A DNA stretch of 64,000 nucleotides, from NCBI RefSeq assembly GCF_019900845.1, contig NZ_CP074570.1:4650001-4714000 (forward strand), given 5' to 3'. The stretch comes from Paraneptunicella aestuarii. GTDB lineage: Bacteria; Pseudomonadota; Gammaproteobacteria; Enterobacterales; Alteromonadaceae. The notes under the pieces are model-generated. The model had not been told where the DNA came from. It saw only the letters and a program-made list of their open reading frames with translations, and made no database searches. Each line of letters opens with the position of its first letter. The stretch's first letter is position 1. This document shows positions 8,997 through 18,082 of the stretch, piece after piece. A program made the position numbers and the translations under genes.

Positions 8997-9653
8997 GTGA
9001 CAACCAGACTGATTATTGCCCGCCACGGAAATACCTTCACTAAAGAGCAAACACCAACACGAGTGGGCGCAAACACCGATTTACCCTTGGTAGAAAATGA
9101 AAGAGGCAACGCAATTGGCAGGTACTTGTTGAAGCTGGGCATCAATATTGATGCCGTCTATTGTGGCCCTTTGAAGCGTCATATTCAAACAGCCGAATTG
9201 GCCTGTGAAGCCCTTGAATTCGACACTTCCGCAATTCAGGTAAAACACAATTTCAACGAAATTGATTACGGTCCCGACGAAGACAAAACCGAAGAACAAG
9301 TCATGCTGCGCTTGGGTAATGGTGACTTAAAAGCCGGGGAATTAATCATAGAAAAGTGGAACCGTGAGGCTATCGCGCCTCCGGGTTGGCAGGTAGATGT
9401 CGAAGCGCTGAAACAATCATGGTTGGACTTCAGTCAATCTATCGCCACCGAGCATCCAAATCAAAATGTCTTATTAGTCTCCAGTAATGGCACTATTCGC
9501 TTCGCCCCTGTTATTACAGGAGATTTTGAAGGCTTTATCGCTGAACACGATATTAAAGTAACCACTGGTGGCATCTGCATTTTCGAAAAAGAAGACGACG
9601 AAGCCAACTGGCGCTGTGTGGAATGGGGAGTGAAGCCGTTAAAGCATATCTAA
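8997..9653 (+). CDS. Histidine phosphatase family protein
   Basis: 218 residues starting at GTG (8997) behind an AAGAGAAGAA ribosome site. The branch-1 phosphatase core is seen as RHGNTF at about residues 9-14, GPLKRHIQTAELA, and FNEIDYG with the acidic catalytic residue. The usual second catalytic His (VSHGG) is replaced by VSSNGTIRF, a variant I recall in one subgroup. The substrate is unknown; phospho-sugars or phospho-metabolites are typical of the superfamily. It follows the zeta-like kinase by 27 bases, an arrangement suggesting linked phosphorylation and dephosphorylation, which is inference only. Confidence 0.8.
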   Translation: MTTRLIIARHGNTFTKEQTPTRVGANTDLPLVENERGNAIGRYLLKLGINIDAVYCGPLKRHIQTAELACEALEFDTSAIQVKHNFNEIDYGPDEDKTEEQVMLRLGNGDLKAGELIIEKWNREAIAPPGWQVDVEALKQSWLDFSQSIATEHPNQNVLLVSSNGTIRFAPVITGDFEGFIAEHDIKVTTGGICIFEKEDDEANWRCVEWGVKPLKHI

Positions 9654-9759
9654 CCTGATTTATTCTGCTCGCTATAGCAAACACCTTGTCACTTTTCGTC
9701 AGTTTTTTCCTGTGGCAATCACGTTAATATGAAAGCAAATAGATAAGAGTAGAGATTAT

Positions 9760-10161
9760 ATGCTAACCAAAGACCAAGCCCGAGAATTTGCTTCACGCTG
9801 GCTCCCAGCATGGACAGGCAACGACCCGCAAAAACTGGCAGATTTCTATTCAGACGATGCATTCTACCTCGACCCAGGCATCCCTAAAGGTGTTCAGGGA
9901 AAAGAAGCGCTGTTAGCTTACTTCTCAAAATTGTTAGCCCAAACCCCTGAATGGGTATGGACTCAAATTGAACCCATTCCCATGGAAGGTGGTTTTCTCA
10001 ATAAATGGCTCGCAGTGATCCCCGTTGGCGATAAAAAAATCGAATGTATTGGCGTTTGTTTTGTGCAGTTCGACGAACAAGGGAAAATTCGCCGTAACGA
10101 AGTGTATTTTGACCGCACAGAACTGGTTGCAGAGATTTACCGATTAAAACAGCAGGGTTAA
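9760..10161 (+). CDS. NTF2-fold / SnoaL-like protein
   Basis: 133 residues predicted to form a single cone-shaped NTF2-like domain: the opening FASRWLPAWTGNDPQKLADFYSDD and the middle YLDPGIPKGVQGKEAL are typical of SnoaL-like polyketide-cyclase relatives. No signal peptide is present, so it is cytosolic. The family includes isomerases, hydrolases and pure binding proteins, and catalytic residues cannot be assigned. It appears monocistronic, with about 100 bases of non-coding DNA on each side. Confidence 0.75.
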   Translation: MLTKDQAREFASRWLPAWTGNDPQKLADFYSDDAFYLDPGIPKGVQGKEALLAYFSKLLAQTPEWVWTQIEPIPMEGGFLNKWLAVIPVGDKKIECIGVCFVQFDEQGKIRRNEVYFDRTELVAEIYRLKQQG

Positions 10162-10258
10162 TAGAATTAACCCAAACAATATGGCCAATTTTAAAGTGTA
10201 ATCATCTATACTTGGGCAATATTTCGTTATGACTCAATAAACCAATATCAATCGAACT

Positions 10259-10942
10259 ATGCATTTCAGAATTCAGTCCCAGCTTAAAGAAGCACCAGTA
10301 AAACTGTTTGATTTACTGATGTTGGTATTGTCTTTGTATTCGATTGTATCAGTGGTTGTGCAACTCACCATGGCACTCGAACAAAGAGTGGCAGAAATTC
10401 TCTATTACATGGATTTTGTCGTGTGTTTCGTGTTTTTTATCGACTTTTTGCGGCAATTTTTCAGCGCACAAAGCAAGCTGCAATATATGAGATGGGGTTG
10501 GATCGATTTACTCGCCAGTATCCCGGTCATTGAAGAATTCCGATTTTTGCGGATTTTTCAGATATTCCGTGTCATTAAAGTAATGCGTCACCTTAATGTG
10601 CATACCGTATTACTTAAATTGGTTGATAGAGATAGATCTGAACTGGCCTTCTCCAGTGCCTTGGTGATCACTTTCCTGCTTATGGCTTTAGGCCCAATTG
10701 GTATTTTGCATTTCGAAGGACAAGTTCCAAATTCCAATATTCAAAGTGCCGAAGATGCCATCTGGTGGGCGTTTGTTACCCTAACCACGGTTGGATATGG
10801 TGACTACTACCCTATCACCACTGGCGGACGCATTGTCGCAGCCATTTTATGTGTCGCAGGCATTGGACTGTTTGGCACTTTCTCGGGAATGGCTGCCAAT
10901 TGGTTGCTGGGCAGAAAGGAACACCCAAGCAATCAAAAATAA
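10259..10942 (+). CDS. Voltage-sensor potassium channel (Kv-like)
   Basis: 227 residues with membrane segments at about 15-40, 48-68, 80-90, an S4-like helix at 94-111, and S5/S6 around 130-150 and 190-217. The S4 has basic residues every third position (Arg95, Arg98, Arg104, Lys107, Arg110). The pore loop has the K+ selectivity filter TVGYGD at 177-182. It should be an inner-membrane tetrameric K+ channel. There is no C-terminal RCK/TrkA-N domain, so gating by voltage rather than ligand is inferred. Confidence 0.9.
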   Translation: MHFRIQSQLKEAPVKLFDLLMLVLSLYSIVSVVVQLTMALEQRVAEILYYMDFVVCFVFFIDFLRQFFSAQSKLQYMRWGWIDLLASIPVIEEFRFLRIFQIFRVIKVMRHLNVHTVLLKLVDRDRSELAFSSALVITFLLMALGPIGILHFEGQVPNSNIQSAEDAIWWAFVTLTTVGYGDYYPITTGGRIVAAILCVAGIGLFGTFSGMAANWLLGRKEHPSNQK

Positions 10943-11062
10943 TCCCTTCAATTTAGCTTGAGCCTTACCAGTCAAGCACCTTTAGGTGTCTAAATTGATT
11001 GATGTTTTTATATTTATATAAGTGATATTTAGTAACATTCCTGAACTAAAAGGTGAACTGAA

Positions 11063-12346
11063 GTGAAACTATTAACAATGATAAGTATGATAATTTTAGC
11101 TACCAGTAGTTTCGCTGATGAAATGTTGATAGATAAGGATTGCAATCGAAATCAACTACAGAGTAGAAGCAATTGCGCGCTAAAAGCTTTACATAATTTA
11201 CTTGAAAGCCCCCCGAAACCGATCACCATATCAACTCCTGATGGCCAACTTACTTTTTCTTCAGAACAACTTATGGCGCATGATTTGTCAGTACTTAATT
11301 CGGAGCTGGGTCTGGAAGCCGATTCTCAATTAGTATTTGATCGAGACAAACTGGCTAGGAGCAAGAACAAATCTCAGAAAGGCGGTGAAAACCTATCTGT
11401 TAAGGCAGTAGATTTAGAAGAATTCGCAGCCATAGAAAAAATTGTTGCCATCGCAAAGGAACATCAAATAGTAATGATAAATGAAGCCCATCATGTTTCA
11501 ATGCACCGCTTTTTTGCTAAAAACCTTGCTTTAGCGCTCAGAAAAATAGGATTTACTCACATAGCAGCAGAAACCTTTTCTGACTTAAGTTCGTTAAAGT
11601 CGTCCGGATACCCAACAATTGAAACAGGTGTTTATACTTCAGATCCAGAATTTGGCGATTTCATTAGAAGTGCAGCTTTAGCTGGCTATAAGTTTGTTAA
11701 GTACGAAGCGGCTGGTAATAAAAGAGAATTTGAGCAAGCCCAAAATATAGCTCAAGCTTTGCAAAAAATGCCTAATGCAAAAATTTTAGTTTATGCGGGA
11801 TATGGTCACATAAAAGAAAATGTAAGCTCTCAAGGACAAGAATGGATGGCAGCGCAATTTAAGAAGTTTACTGGCATCGACCCGTTAACAATTGACCAGG
11901 TCAGTGGCACTGCTCGTTATGAGGATGAACTAACAGATCCCACATACAAATTTGTTGAACCTTATCTTGAAACTCAATCACTTGTATTTAAGAATAAAAA
12001 CGACGAATGGTTGGTTTCAACTAGCTATTCTGAAGCCGTTGATTTAACGGTATTCCATCCCAGAGAGGAAATAGTTAATGGACGAGCAAATTGGTTAGTT
12101 AATAAAAAAGACAGACAACTTTATAGGGCTACTCATTTACCGAAGGAAAGGCCTATCGCAGTTAAAGCCGTCATTGAAGACGAATGGAATGAAAAAGGAA
12201 TAAAATCAATTCCCATGGATCAAATATTGCTTAAAGACAGTGAATCTATTGCTAACTTATATCTGCCTCCTGGTAATTATCGTATATTAATTGACTCATT
12301 ATCGGGAAAGAAGTACTCCTCCAAAACGATCTTAATTAGTAATTAG
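11063..12346 (+). CDS. Secreted protein with EreA/ChaN-like domain
   Basis: 427 residues with a signal peptide (cleavage after about residue 18, SSFA). The central part has VMINEAHHVSMHR at about residues 147-159 and HIAAETFSDLSSL, then ILVYAGYGHIKEN. These match the Glu-Ala-His and GHxxH-type motifs of the erythromycin-esterase / ChaN haem-binding superfamily. An N-terminal region of about 110 residues and a C-terminal region of about 120 residues (perhaps a beta-sandwich) are not recognised. The mature protein is likely periplasmic. It is isolated just before an IS-scarred region and somewhat AT-rich, consistent with accessory DNA. Substrate unknown. Confidence 0.55.
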   Translation: MKLLTMISMIILATSSFADEMLIDKDCNRNQLQSRSNCALKALHNLLESPPKPITISTPDGQLTFSSEQLMAHDLSVLNSELGLEADSQLVFDRDKLARSKNKSQKGGENLSVKAVDLEEFAAIEKIVAIAKEHQIVMINEAHHVSMHRFFAKNLALALRKIGFTHIAAETFSDLSSLKSSGYPTIETGVYTSDPEFGDFIRSAALAGYKFVKYEAAGNKREFEQAQNIAQALQKMPNAKILVYAGYGHIKENVSSQGQEWMAAQFKKFTGIDPLTIDQVSGTARYEDELTDPTYKFVEPYLETQSLVFKNKNDEWLVSTSYSEAVDLTVFHPREEIVNGRANWLVNKKDRQLYRATHLPKERPIAVKAVIEDEWNEKGIKSIPMDQILLKDSESIANLYLPPGNYRILIDSLSGKKYSSKTILISN

Positions 12347-12447
12347 AGCTTCCAGGATTGATTTTAGGTATTTTTGCATCATATTGGTTGCAGCTGGAGT
12401 CTAAAAAATCACATATAAATTCAATGAGAATGATTCAAAATCCACGC

Positions 12448-12847
12448 CTATGAAACTTTGTCCCGCCATTCTTCTTTACTAATCTCGGTCAATTTCTTAT
12501 TTTTCAGAATCATTATTCGGTCCGCCGATTGTATAGTTTCGGCCCGGTGTGCCACGATAATCCTCGTAATATTCATGTGCTTTACCGCTTCATTGATTAG
12601 TGACTCGGTTTTGATATCTAAATGGGAAGTTGCCTCATCAAGAAACAATATTTGCGGATTGCGATATAACACCCTTGCTAAAAGTACTCTTTGTTTTTGG
12701 CCTCCTGACAGAGTTGTGCCCATATCCCCGATTAACGAATTATACTGCATTGGCATTGCCATTATGTCATCGTGAATTGCAGCCAATTTAGCGACTCGTA
12801 GGACTTTTTCGAAATCCACATCAGGTTGAAAAAAACAAATATTTTCT
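12448..12847 (-). pseudogene. 3' remnant of a peptidase-type (bacteriocin/RaxB-like) ABC exporter
   Basis: About 130 residues of the nucleotide-binding domain remain: RENICFFQPD, the signature LSGGQKQR, Walker B ILFLDEATSHLD and the H-loop IIVAHRAETI. The spacing AAIHDDIMAMPMQYNSLIGDMG is typical of CvaB/RaxB-type exporters that cleave and export double-glycine peptides. The peptidase domain, membrane domain and Walker A are missing: the gene stops at the edge of an IS5-family element, and its frame on the far side of the element hits a stop within about 60 bases. The open frame continuing into the IS (to 12951) is artefactual. The fragment cannot be functional as an exporter. Confidence 0.85.
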
Positions 12848-12851
12848 CTAG

Positions 12852-13724
12852 GCAGTGTTGATCTTTGTGTAAAAAACAATCGGCATAGCATCAAGGTATA
12901 ATGGTTTCGCCAAAAATCGTTATACCGAAGGTGATGCAATGCCACGAACAATGCTAACAGATAATGCTTGGGAAAAGTTAAAAAATGTGCTCAAAGAAAG
13001 TGGGCGGGTTTACAATAAATATGAACACAGAAATACGCTGGAAGGCATTCTTTATCGAATGCGCACAGGTATACAGTGGCGAGATTTACCTCCTGAGTTT
13101 GGTCTATGGAATACCATTTTTCGGCGGTTTAACTTATGGTCGAAAAAAGGTGTTTTAGAAAAATTGTTGAGCACTCTGGCGAAGGAAAGTGATACAGAGT
13201 GGCTGTTCATCGATGGCAGTATTGTCAAAGCCCATCAGGATAGTGCTCGAAGTGGTCGCAAAGACGAAGAAGCAATAGGCAAAAGCCGAGGCGGTAACTC
13301 GACTAAAATCCATTTGGCTGTCGATAGCGGCGGATTGCCAGTTTATTTTGAATTGTCGGGTGGTCAAGTTAACGATATTGTCCATGCAGAGAGTTTGATT
13401 AATCATGCATCTACGGCACAGCATGTTATTGCAGGCAAGGGCTACGACAGCGAGGTTTTAAGGGACTTTATCGAAAATAAGGGCAGTCAATCGCAGATAC
13501 CAAGGAAGCAAAATAGCCGCATCGGAAATAGCCAAATGGACTGGTGTTTATACAGGTACCGACACCTTGTTGAAAATGCCTTTATGAAGATAAAGAAATA
13601 CAGAGCCGTTGCCACTCGGTATGACAAATTGGCGAGGAACTATCGCAGCATAGTCGCTCTGGCCTTTGTCATGATGTGGCTACCAATGTATTGCGATTGA
13701 AATATAAACAAAGATCAACACTGT
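12852..13724 (+). mobile_element. IS5-family insertion sequence, 873 bp
   Basis: Terminal inverted repeats are exact over 16 bp (CAGTGTTGATCTTTGT at 12853-12868; its complement at 13708-13723), with partial matching beyond. Both ends are flanked by CTAG (12848-12851 and 13725-13728), a target duplication typical of the IS427 group of IS5 elements. The flanks themselves extend the symmetry (TTTTCT before, AGAAAA after), so either the target was palindromic or the true ends lie up to 10 bp further out. One transposase gene fills the element. Confidence 0.88.
12939..13700 (+). CDS. IS5-family (IS427-like) transposase with catalytic Asp replaced
   Basis: 253 residues in a single frame with the DDE-fold landmarks LFIDGSIVKAHQ (Asp92), GKSRGGNSTKIH, YRYRHLVENAF (Glu212) and the basic ATRYDKLARNY. 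The ribosome site AAGGTGAT precedes ATG. The second catalytic Asp, expected in VIADKGYDSE, is Gly166 here (VIAGKGYDSE; codon GGC at 13434-13436, one transition from GAC). The protein is otherwise full length, so the element probably cannot transpose by itself. The family consensus is from memory. Confidence 0.92.
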   Translation: MPRTMLTDNAWEKLKNVLKESGRVYNKYEHRNTLEGILYRMRTGIQWRDLPPEFGLWNTIFRRFNLWSKKGVLEKLLSTLAKESDTEWLFIDGSIVKAHQDSARSGRKDEEAIGKSRGGNSTKIHLAVDSGGLPVYFELSGGQVNDIVHAESLINHASTAQHVIAGKGYDSEVLRDFIENKGSQSQIPRKQNSRIGNSQMDWCLYRYRHLVENAFMKIKKYRAVATRYDKLARNYRSIVALAFVMMWLPMYCD

Positions 13725-13823
13725 CTAGAGAAAACCTTCACTGAAGCATCTGAATTATTCGATGAAAGTATCGGTTCTCAAATCGCGGAAATGGTCAGTA
13801 AAACGGTTCTAAAATTACAATAA
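13725..13823 (+). pseudogene. C-terminal fragment of an unidentified gene beside the IS
   Basis: An open frame of 32 codons starts at the IS edge and ends with TAA. It has protein-like composition (amphipathic helix with EASELFDESIG and MVSKTVLKLQ) and no start codon of its own. It looks like the tail of a gene whose front was lost when the IS or an IS-mediated deletion joined it to the ABC exporter remnant, which faces the opposite way. Too short to identify. Confidence 0.4.
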
Positions 13824-14042
13824 AAGTTACGACAAAAACGCCTACAAAAGTGTGATTATAACACTAAAAACACTCTAATTTCTGTGCCCAGATTTTCAAA
13901 TCGGTCTCAATCGTTGTAAAAATTGATAAAACGGGCATTCAATCAAAATAAAATATAAATCTATAATATCAATTAGTTACGAAGTATACCGATTAACACC
14001 ATTTGCAAACATTCAGGCAGGTTAAGCCTCCCAAGCTTTCAC

Positions 14043-15101
14043 TTACCGCTTCAACATCTGCAACGCAAACAATGCAACCAATAAGCTCGGTGTTAATGCT
14101 CCGAGCACGGGCGGGAAGTTGTATACCATGCTTAAAGGCCCAAAAACTTCGTTAACAATGAAGAAGCCAAAGCCGGTTAGCACACCTAATATAATTCTGG
14201 CTCCTGTTGTCACTGAGCGTAGCGGGCCAAAAATAAAAGATAACGCCAGCAATAGCATGACTCCAACCGAGACCGGTTGCAGTAGTTTCCTCCAGAATGC
14301 CAGCTGATAACGGTTAGCGTCCTGACTGTTGTTTTCCAGATATTGGATATAGCTGTACAAGCCCTCAATGGATAACGCTTCCGGTTTAATGATCGCTACC
14401 CCCAACTTGTCGGGCGTTAAGCTTGATAACCACTGCTCTTCAGTTTTTTTAGAACTCTTTATCTGCTCACCAATTTGTGTACTGCCCACTCTTTTCAACT
14501 GCCACTCTTCGCCGTTAAAAGTGGCTGATTTTGCAGTGGTAATAGTGGTGAGTTGTAAATCTTCAGAGAAATCGTAAATCGTAATATCGCGAAGTTCATC
14601 CCTGTTAACCACTTCCCCAATACTCACAAACTTGTCACCGTCTTTTGCCCAGGTCAGCTTGTCCGACGCGAACAAATTACCGCCGGAAATCGCCTGAGCT
14701 CGAATTTCTTTGGCTTTGGTTTCGGTCATAGGCGCAACCCATTCCCCCAATGCCATAATAAACAGCACCATCAACAACGCACTTTTCATTGCCGATTTAA
14801 TGATGGCTAAACGGCTCATGCCCGAAGCCTGCATCACTGTTAATTCGCTGGAACTGGCCAGAAGCCCCATGCCAATTAAGCCTCCCAACAAGGTTGCCAT
14901 AGGGAAGAACTGCTCAATATCACGAGGTAAACTCAGTAAAACGTAAACGCCGGCAACCGTCATATCGAAGCTACCACTGCCAATATGGCGTAGTTGCTCG
15001 ATAAACTTGATCAAACCGCTTAACCCAATCAGAACCGAAAGGCTAACGAAAGTCGTACCCAGCAAGGTTCTTGCAAGGTACATATCAATAATACTAAACA
15101 T
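14043..15101 (-). CDS. lptG: LPS export ABC transporter permease LptG
   Basis: 352 residues of the YjgP/YjgQ permease family: MFSIIDMYLARTLLGTTFVSL opens the first membrane helix, further helices lie at about 60-85, 100-120 and three near the C-terminus (270-350), and a periplasmic beta-jellyroll of about 130 residues lies between. LptG pairs with LptF and LptB2 to extract LPS from the inner membrane and push it onto the LptC-LptA bridge. Its start overlaps the end of lptF by 8 bases, so the two are translationally coupled. Confidence 0.93.
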   Translation of the reverse strand: MFSIIDMYLARTLLGTTFVSLSVLIGLSGLIKFIEQLRHIGSGSFDMTVAGVYVLLSLPRDIEQFFPMATLLGGLIGMGLLASSSELTVMQASGMSRLAIIKSAMKSALLMVLFIMALGEWVAPMTETKAKEIRAQAISGGNLFASDKLTWAKDGDKFVSIGEVVNRDELRDITIYDFSEDLQLTTITTAKSATFNGEEWQLKRVGSTQIGEQIKSSKKTEEQWLSSLTPDKLGVAIIKPEALSIEGLYSYIQYLENNSQDANRYQLAFWRKLLQPVSVGVMLLLALSFIFGPLRSVTTGARIILGVLTGFGFFIVNEVFGPLSMVYNFPPVLGALTPSLLVALFALQMLKR

Positions 15102-16218
15102 GTCCTTCCCCCTGATTATGATGTTTCCCTCTGAGACGAGCTCGAATCCTTACGCCAAATGATCGCTCTTTCAGGATCAGGAGCGCCCCAATGGCAAGAA
15201 TAACCATATGCACCCACCACACGCCCAAAGCAGGTGGGATCTTGCCATCTTCCAACGCCTTTCGACTCGCCATCATCAGCAGGAAATAACCGAGGTACAA
15301 CAACAAAGCCGGAAAGATCTTGCCAAATCGACCCTGACGCGGATCGACGGTGCTCAAAGGAACAGCTATCAACACCAGAAACGGGATAGATAGAGGAATC
15401 GCCAAACGCCACTGGAATTCAGCTGTAGCAGCAAGCGAGTCTTCTTCTAATAACTGCGACGTTGGATAGGCCGAGAGCTTGCGCCGTTGCTGTTCAGCTT
15501 CCTGCTCTGCGATCTGAATCTGATATTTCTCGAATTGAACGATATGAAAATCATTCTGGCCTTTTTCACCTTCGTACTGAGAACCATTAGTCAGCACTAA
15601 CTTTTGGGAACCATCTTTATTTTCTTCAACATAGCCACCTTCAGCGTAAACAACCTGAATATCCTGACTCGCCGATTCAGCATCATGTTGCGCCAAAAAG
15701 ACTTTCTGCAATTTGTTGTCGCTGGTGATATCGTGCACAAACATCACCGCGCGCTTATTCGAGGTTTCTTCAAAACGACCCGGAATCAACGCTATCAAGC
15801 CCGCTTCTGTTGCGACTCTATCCTCCAACTGATACTGGGTTTCTACCGACAAAGGCGCTATCCACAGAGTAAGAACCCCCGTCAACATAGCAAACAGCAA
15901 GGCCAACACCATCATCACTCGGGCAACATACCATTCACTAACGCCACAGGCTCTCATCACTGTCATTTCGCTATCAACGTACAAACGCCCGTGCGCCAAC
16001 ATAATGCCGAGGAAAAAACTTAAAGGAAGAATAAGTGCTGCCAGAACCGGCATTTTTAATGCTAAAAAACCAAGCACCAAACTGGCAGGAATATCGCCGT
16101 CAGAGGCATCAGCAAGAACTCGCACAAAGCGCTGAGTAATAAAAATGGCCATTAACACCAGGAATACAGCAAATTGTGACTTTATGGTTTCTCGAAGTAG
16201 ATACTTCAGTAGTAACAC
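15094..16218 (-). CDS. lptF: LPS export ABC transporter permease LptF
   Basis: 374 residues of the same permease family, opening MLLLKYLLRETIKSQFAVFL with membrane helices at about 15-35, 50-75, 100-120 and three C-terminal ones (275-355), and a periplasmic jellyroll between. SEMTVMRACGVS is the coupling-helix loop contacting LptB. It is first in the lptF-lptG operon and divergent from pepA, the standard gammaproteobacterial arrangement. Its Arg-rich C-terminus (RIRARLRGKHHN) is cytoplasmic. Confidence 0.93.
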   Translation of the reverse strand: MLLLKYLLRETIKSQFAVFLVLMAIFITQRFVRVLADASDGDIPASLVLGFLALKMPVLAALILPLSFFLGIMLAHGRLYVDSEMTVMRACGVSEWYVARVMMVLALLFAMLTGVLTLWIAPLSVETQYQLEDRVATEAGLIALIPGRFEETSNKRAVMFVHDITSDNKLQKVFLAQHDAESASQDIQVVYAEGGYVEENKDGSQKLVLTNGSQYEGEKGQNDFHIVQFEKYQIQIAEQEAEQQRRKLSAYPTSQLLEEDSLAATAEFQWRLAIPLSIPFLVLIAVPLSTVDPRQGRFGKIFPALLLYLGYFLLMMASRKALEDGKIPPALGVWWVHMVILAIGALLILKERSFGVRIRARLRGKHHNQGEGHV

Positions 16219-16570
16219 GTTATCTCCTGGCCTATCAATTTAGCGCCCCCAAACACCTGATTTTAGTGTTTGAGAAGCAAGAAAACAGGGTTTTTTAGTG
16301 GAATGCCTAGAAATTTCAAGTAAACTTACCGTTTTTATATATTTGTCTGGTCATAGGTCAGCGTCACTCAGCACTATCATCATGGCTTTGGACGTTGAAA
16401 TTTAAGGGCTAAAGCACTCCGGGCGTAGTGATTATCTCTGCCTGAGTTGAGCATTGCAAACAATAACTTATCCTTCCATTGGATATGTCGTATCAATGAC
16501 CAGTTTTTAATTATAGCAATAACCCGACAGTAAACAGTGAGGTTGGCGTCGAGCTATTTGAGGAATCCCT
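16219..16570. promoter_or_regulatory. Divergent intergenic region lptF / pepA
   Basis: 352 bases without a credible gene. It must hold the promoters for lptF (leftward) and pepA (rightward). No strong operator palindrome or conserved leader was recognised by eye. Confidence 0.4.
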
Positions 16571-18079
16571 ATGGAATTCAATGTAAAAAGCGGCAGTCCT
16601 GAAAAGCAGCGTAGTGCCTGTATTGTTGTTGGTGTCTTTGAACCCCGACGTTTAACACCCGTTGCCGAACAATTGGACATCATCAGCGAAGGTTACATCA
16701 GCAATCTATTACGCCGTGGCGATTTGGAAGGCAAGGCCGGACAAATGCTATTACTTCACCATGTTCCTAACGTGCTAAGCGAACGCATTTTATTAGTAGG
16801 ATGTGGCAAAGAGCGTGAGTTAGACGAACGTCAATATCGCCAAATCATCAAGAAAACCATCAGCACACTCAATGAAACCGGTTCAATGGAAGCGGTCTGC
16901 TTTTTGACTGAATTACATGTAAAAGGTCGCGACACCTATTGGAAAGTACGTCACGCCGTTGAAACAACCAACGAAGCGCTGTACAACTTTACGGCCATGA
17001 AATCCCGTAAAGACGAAGCTCGCCGTCCTCTACGTAAAATCGTGTTTAATGTGCCTACCCGTCGTGAACTCACAACCGGTGAGCGAGCGATTGAACACGG
17101 CATGGCAATTTCTGCTGGCATCAAAACCACGAAAGATGTCGCCAACATGCCTCCCAATATTTGCAACCCAGCCTATTTACGTGATCAGGCAATGGAAATT
17201 GCAGAACAGCACGACAACCTGACCATTGAAGTGATTGATGAAGCTCAAATGGCAGAGTTGAATATGAATTCCTACCTGGCTGTCGGACGAGGCTCTCAAA
17301 ATGAGTCGATGATGACTGTTATGCACTACAAAGGCGGCGTACCAAGCCAAAACCCTGTCGTGCTGGTGGGTAAAGGGCTCACCTTCGATTCAGGCGGCAT
17401 CTCTCTGAAAGGAGGAGATGGCATGGACGAAATGAAATACGACATGTGCGGCGCCGCATCTGTTCTTGGAGCCATGCAGTCTATCGCCCAAATGAAACTG
17501 CCGATCAACGTCATTGGTGTATTAGCGGGCTGTGAAAACATGCCCGACGCGAATGCTTACCGACCGGGCGACATTCTGACAACCATGTCAGGACAAACCG
17601 TGGAAGTATTAAATACCGACGCCGAAGGCCGTTTGGTGTTGTGCGATGCCCTTACCTATGTAGAACGTTTCAGCCCCGACGTGGTCATTGATGTGGCAAC
17701 GCTCACTGGCGCTTGTGTCGTTGCCTTGGGCAAACACGCGACAGGTATGCTGAGTAACCACAATCCTTTGGCTCATGAACTCATCAATGCTTCCGAGCAA
17801 AGTAGTGATCGCGCATGGCGCTTGCCGCTTTGGGATGAATATCAGGAGCAATTGGAAAGCCCATTCGCAGATATGTCCAATTTAGGCGGACGCGCTGCCG
17901 GAACGATCACTGCGGCATGTTTTCTGTCTCGCTTTACCCGCAAATACCATTGGGCGCATTTGGATATAGCTGGTACAGCCTGGATTAGCGGCGGCAAGGA
18001 AAAGGGCGCCACAGGTCGTCCTGTTGCCATGCTGGCTCAATATGTGATGAATAAAGCTGGTGTAGAGACCGAAGACTAA
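16571..18079 (+). CDS. pepA: Leucyl aminopeptidase PepA (M17)
   Basis: 502 residues, the usual length. The M17 catalytic core is intact: [15 protein letters not shown] with metal- and substrate-binding Lys and Asp, [12 protein letters not shown], and the signature [14 protein letters not shown]. It is a cytosolic hexameric dinuclear metallopeptidase removing N-terminal residues; in E. coli PepA also acts as a DNA-binding accessory protein (carAB, Xer recombination). It leads the conserved pepA-holC-valS operon, with holC starting 3 bases after its stop. Confidence 0.95.
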   Translation: MEFNVKSGSPEKQRSACIVVGVFEPRRLTPVAEQLDIISEGYISNLLRRGDLEGKAGQMLLLHHVPNVLSERILLVGCGKERELDERQYRQIIKKTISTLNETGSMEAVCFLTELHVKGRDTYWKVRHAVETTNEALYNFTAMKSRKDEARRPLRKIVFNVPTRRELTTGERAIEHGMAISAGIKTTKDVANMPPNICNPAYLRDQAMEIAEQHDNLTIEVIDEAQMAELNMNSYLAVGRGSQNESMMTVMHYKGGVPSQNPVVLVGKGLTFDSGGISLKGGDGMDEMKYDMCGAASVLGAMQSIAQMKLPINVIGVLAGCENMPDANAYRPGDILTTMSGQTVEVLNTDAEGRLVLCDALTYVERFSPDVVIDVATLTGACVVALGKHATGMLSNHNPLAHELINASEQSSDRAWRLPLWDEYQEQLESPFADMSNLGGRAAGTITAACFLSRFTRKYHWAHLDIAGTAWISGGKEKGATGRPVAMLAQYVMNKAGVETED

Positions 18080-18082
18080 ACC

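Noticed and set aside
12856..12951. N-terminal extension of the ABC exporter fragment
   Set aside because: This part of the open frame is read from the IS left end and is an artefact of the insertion.
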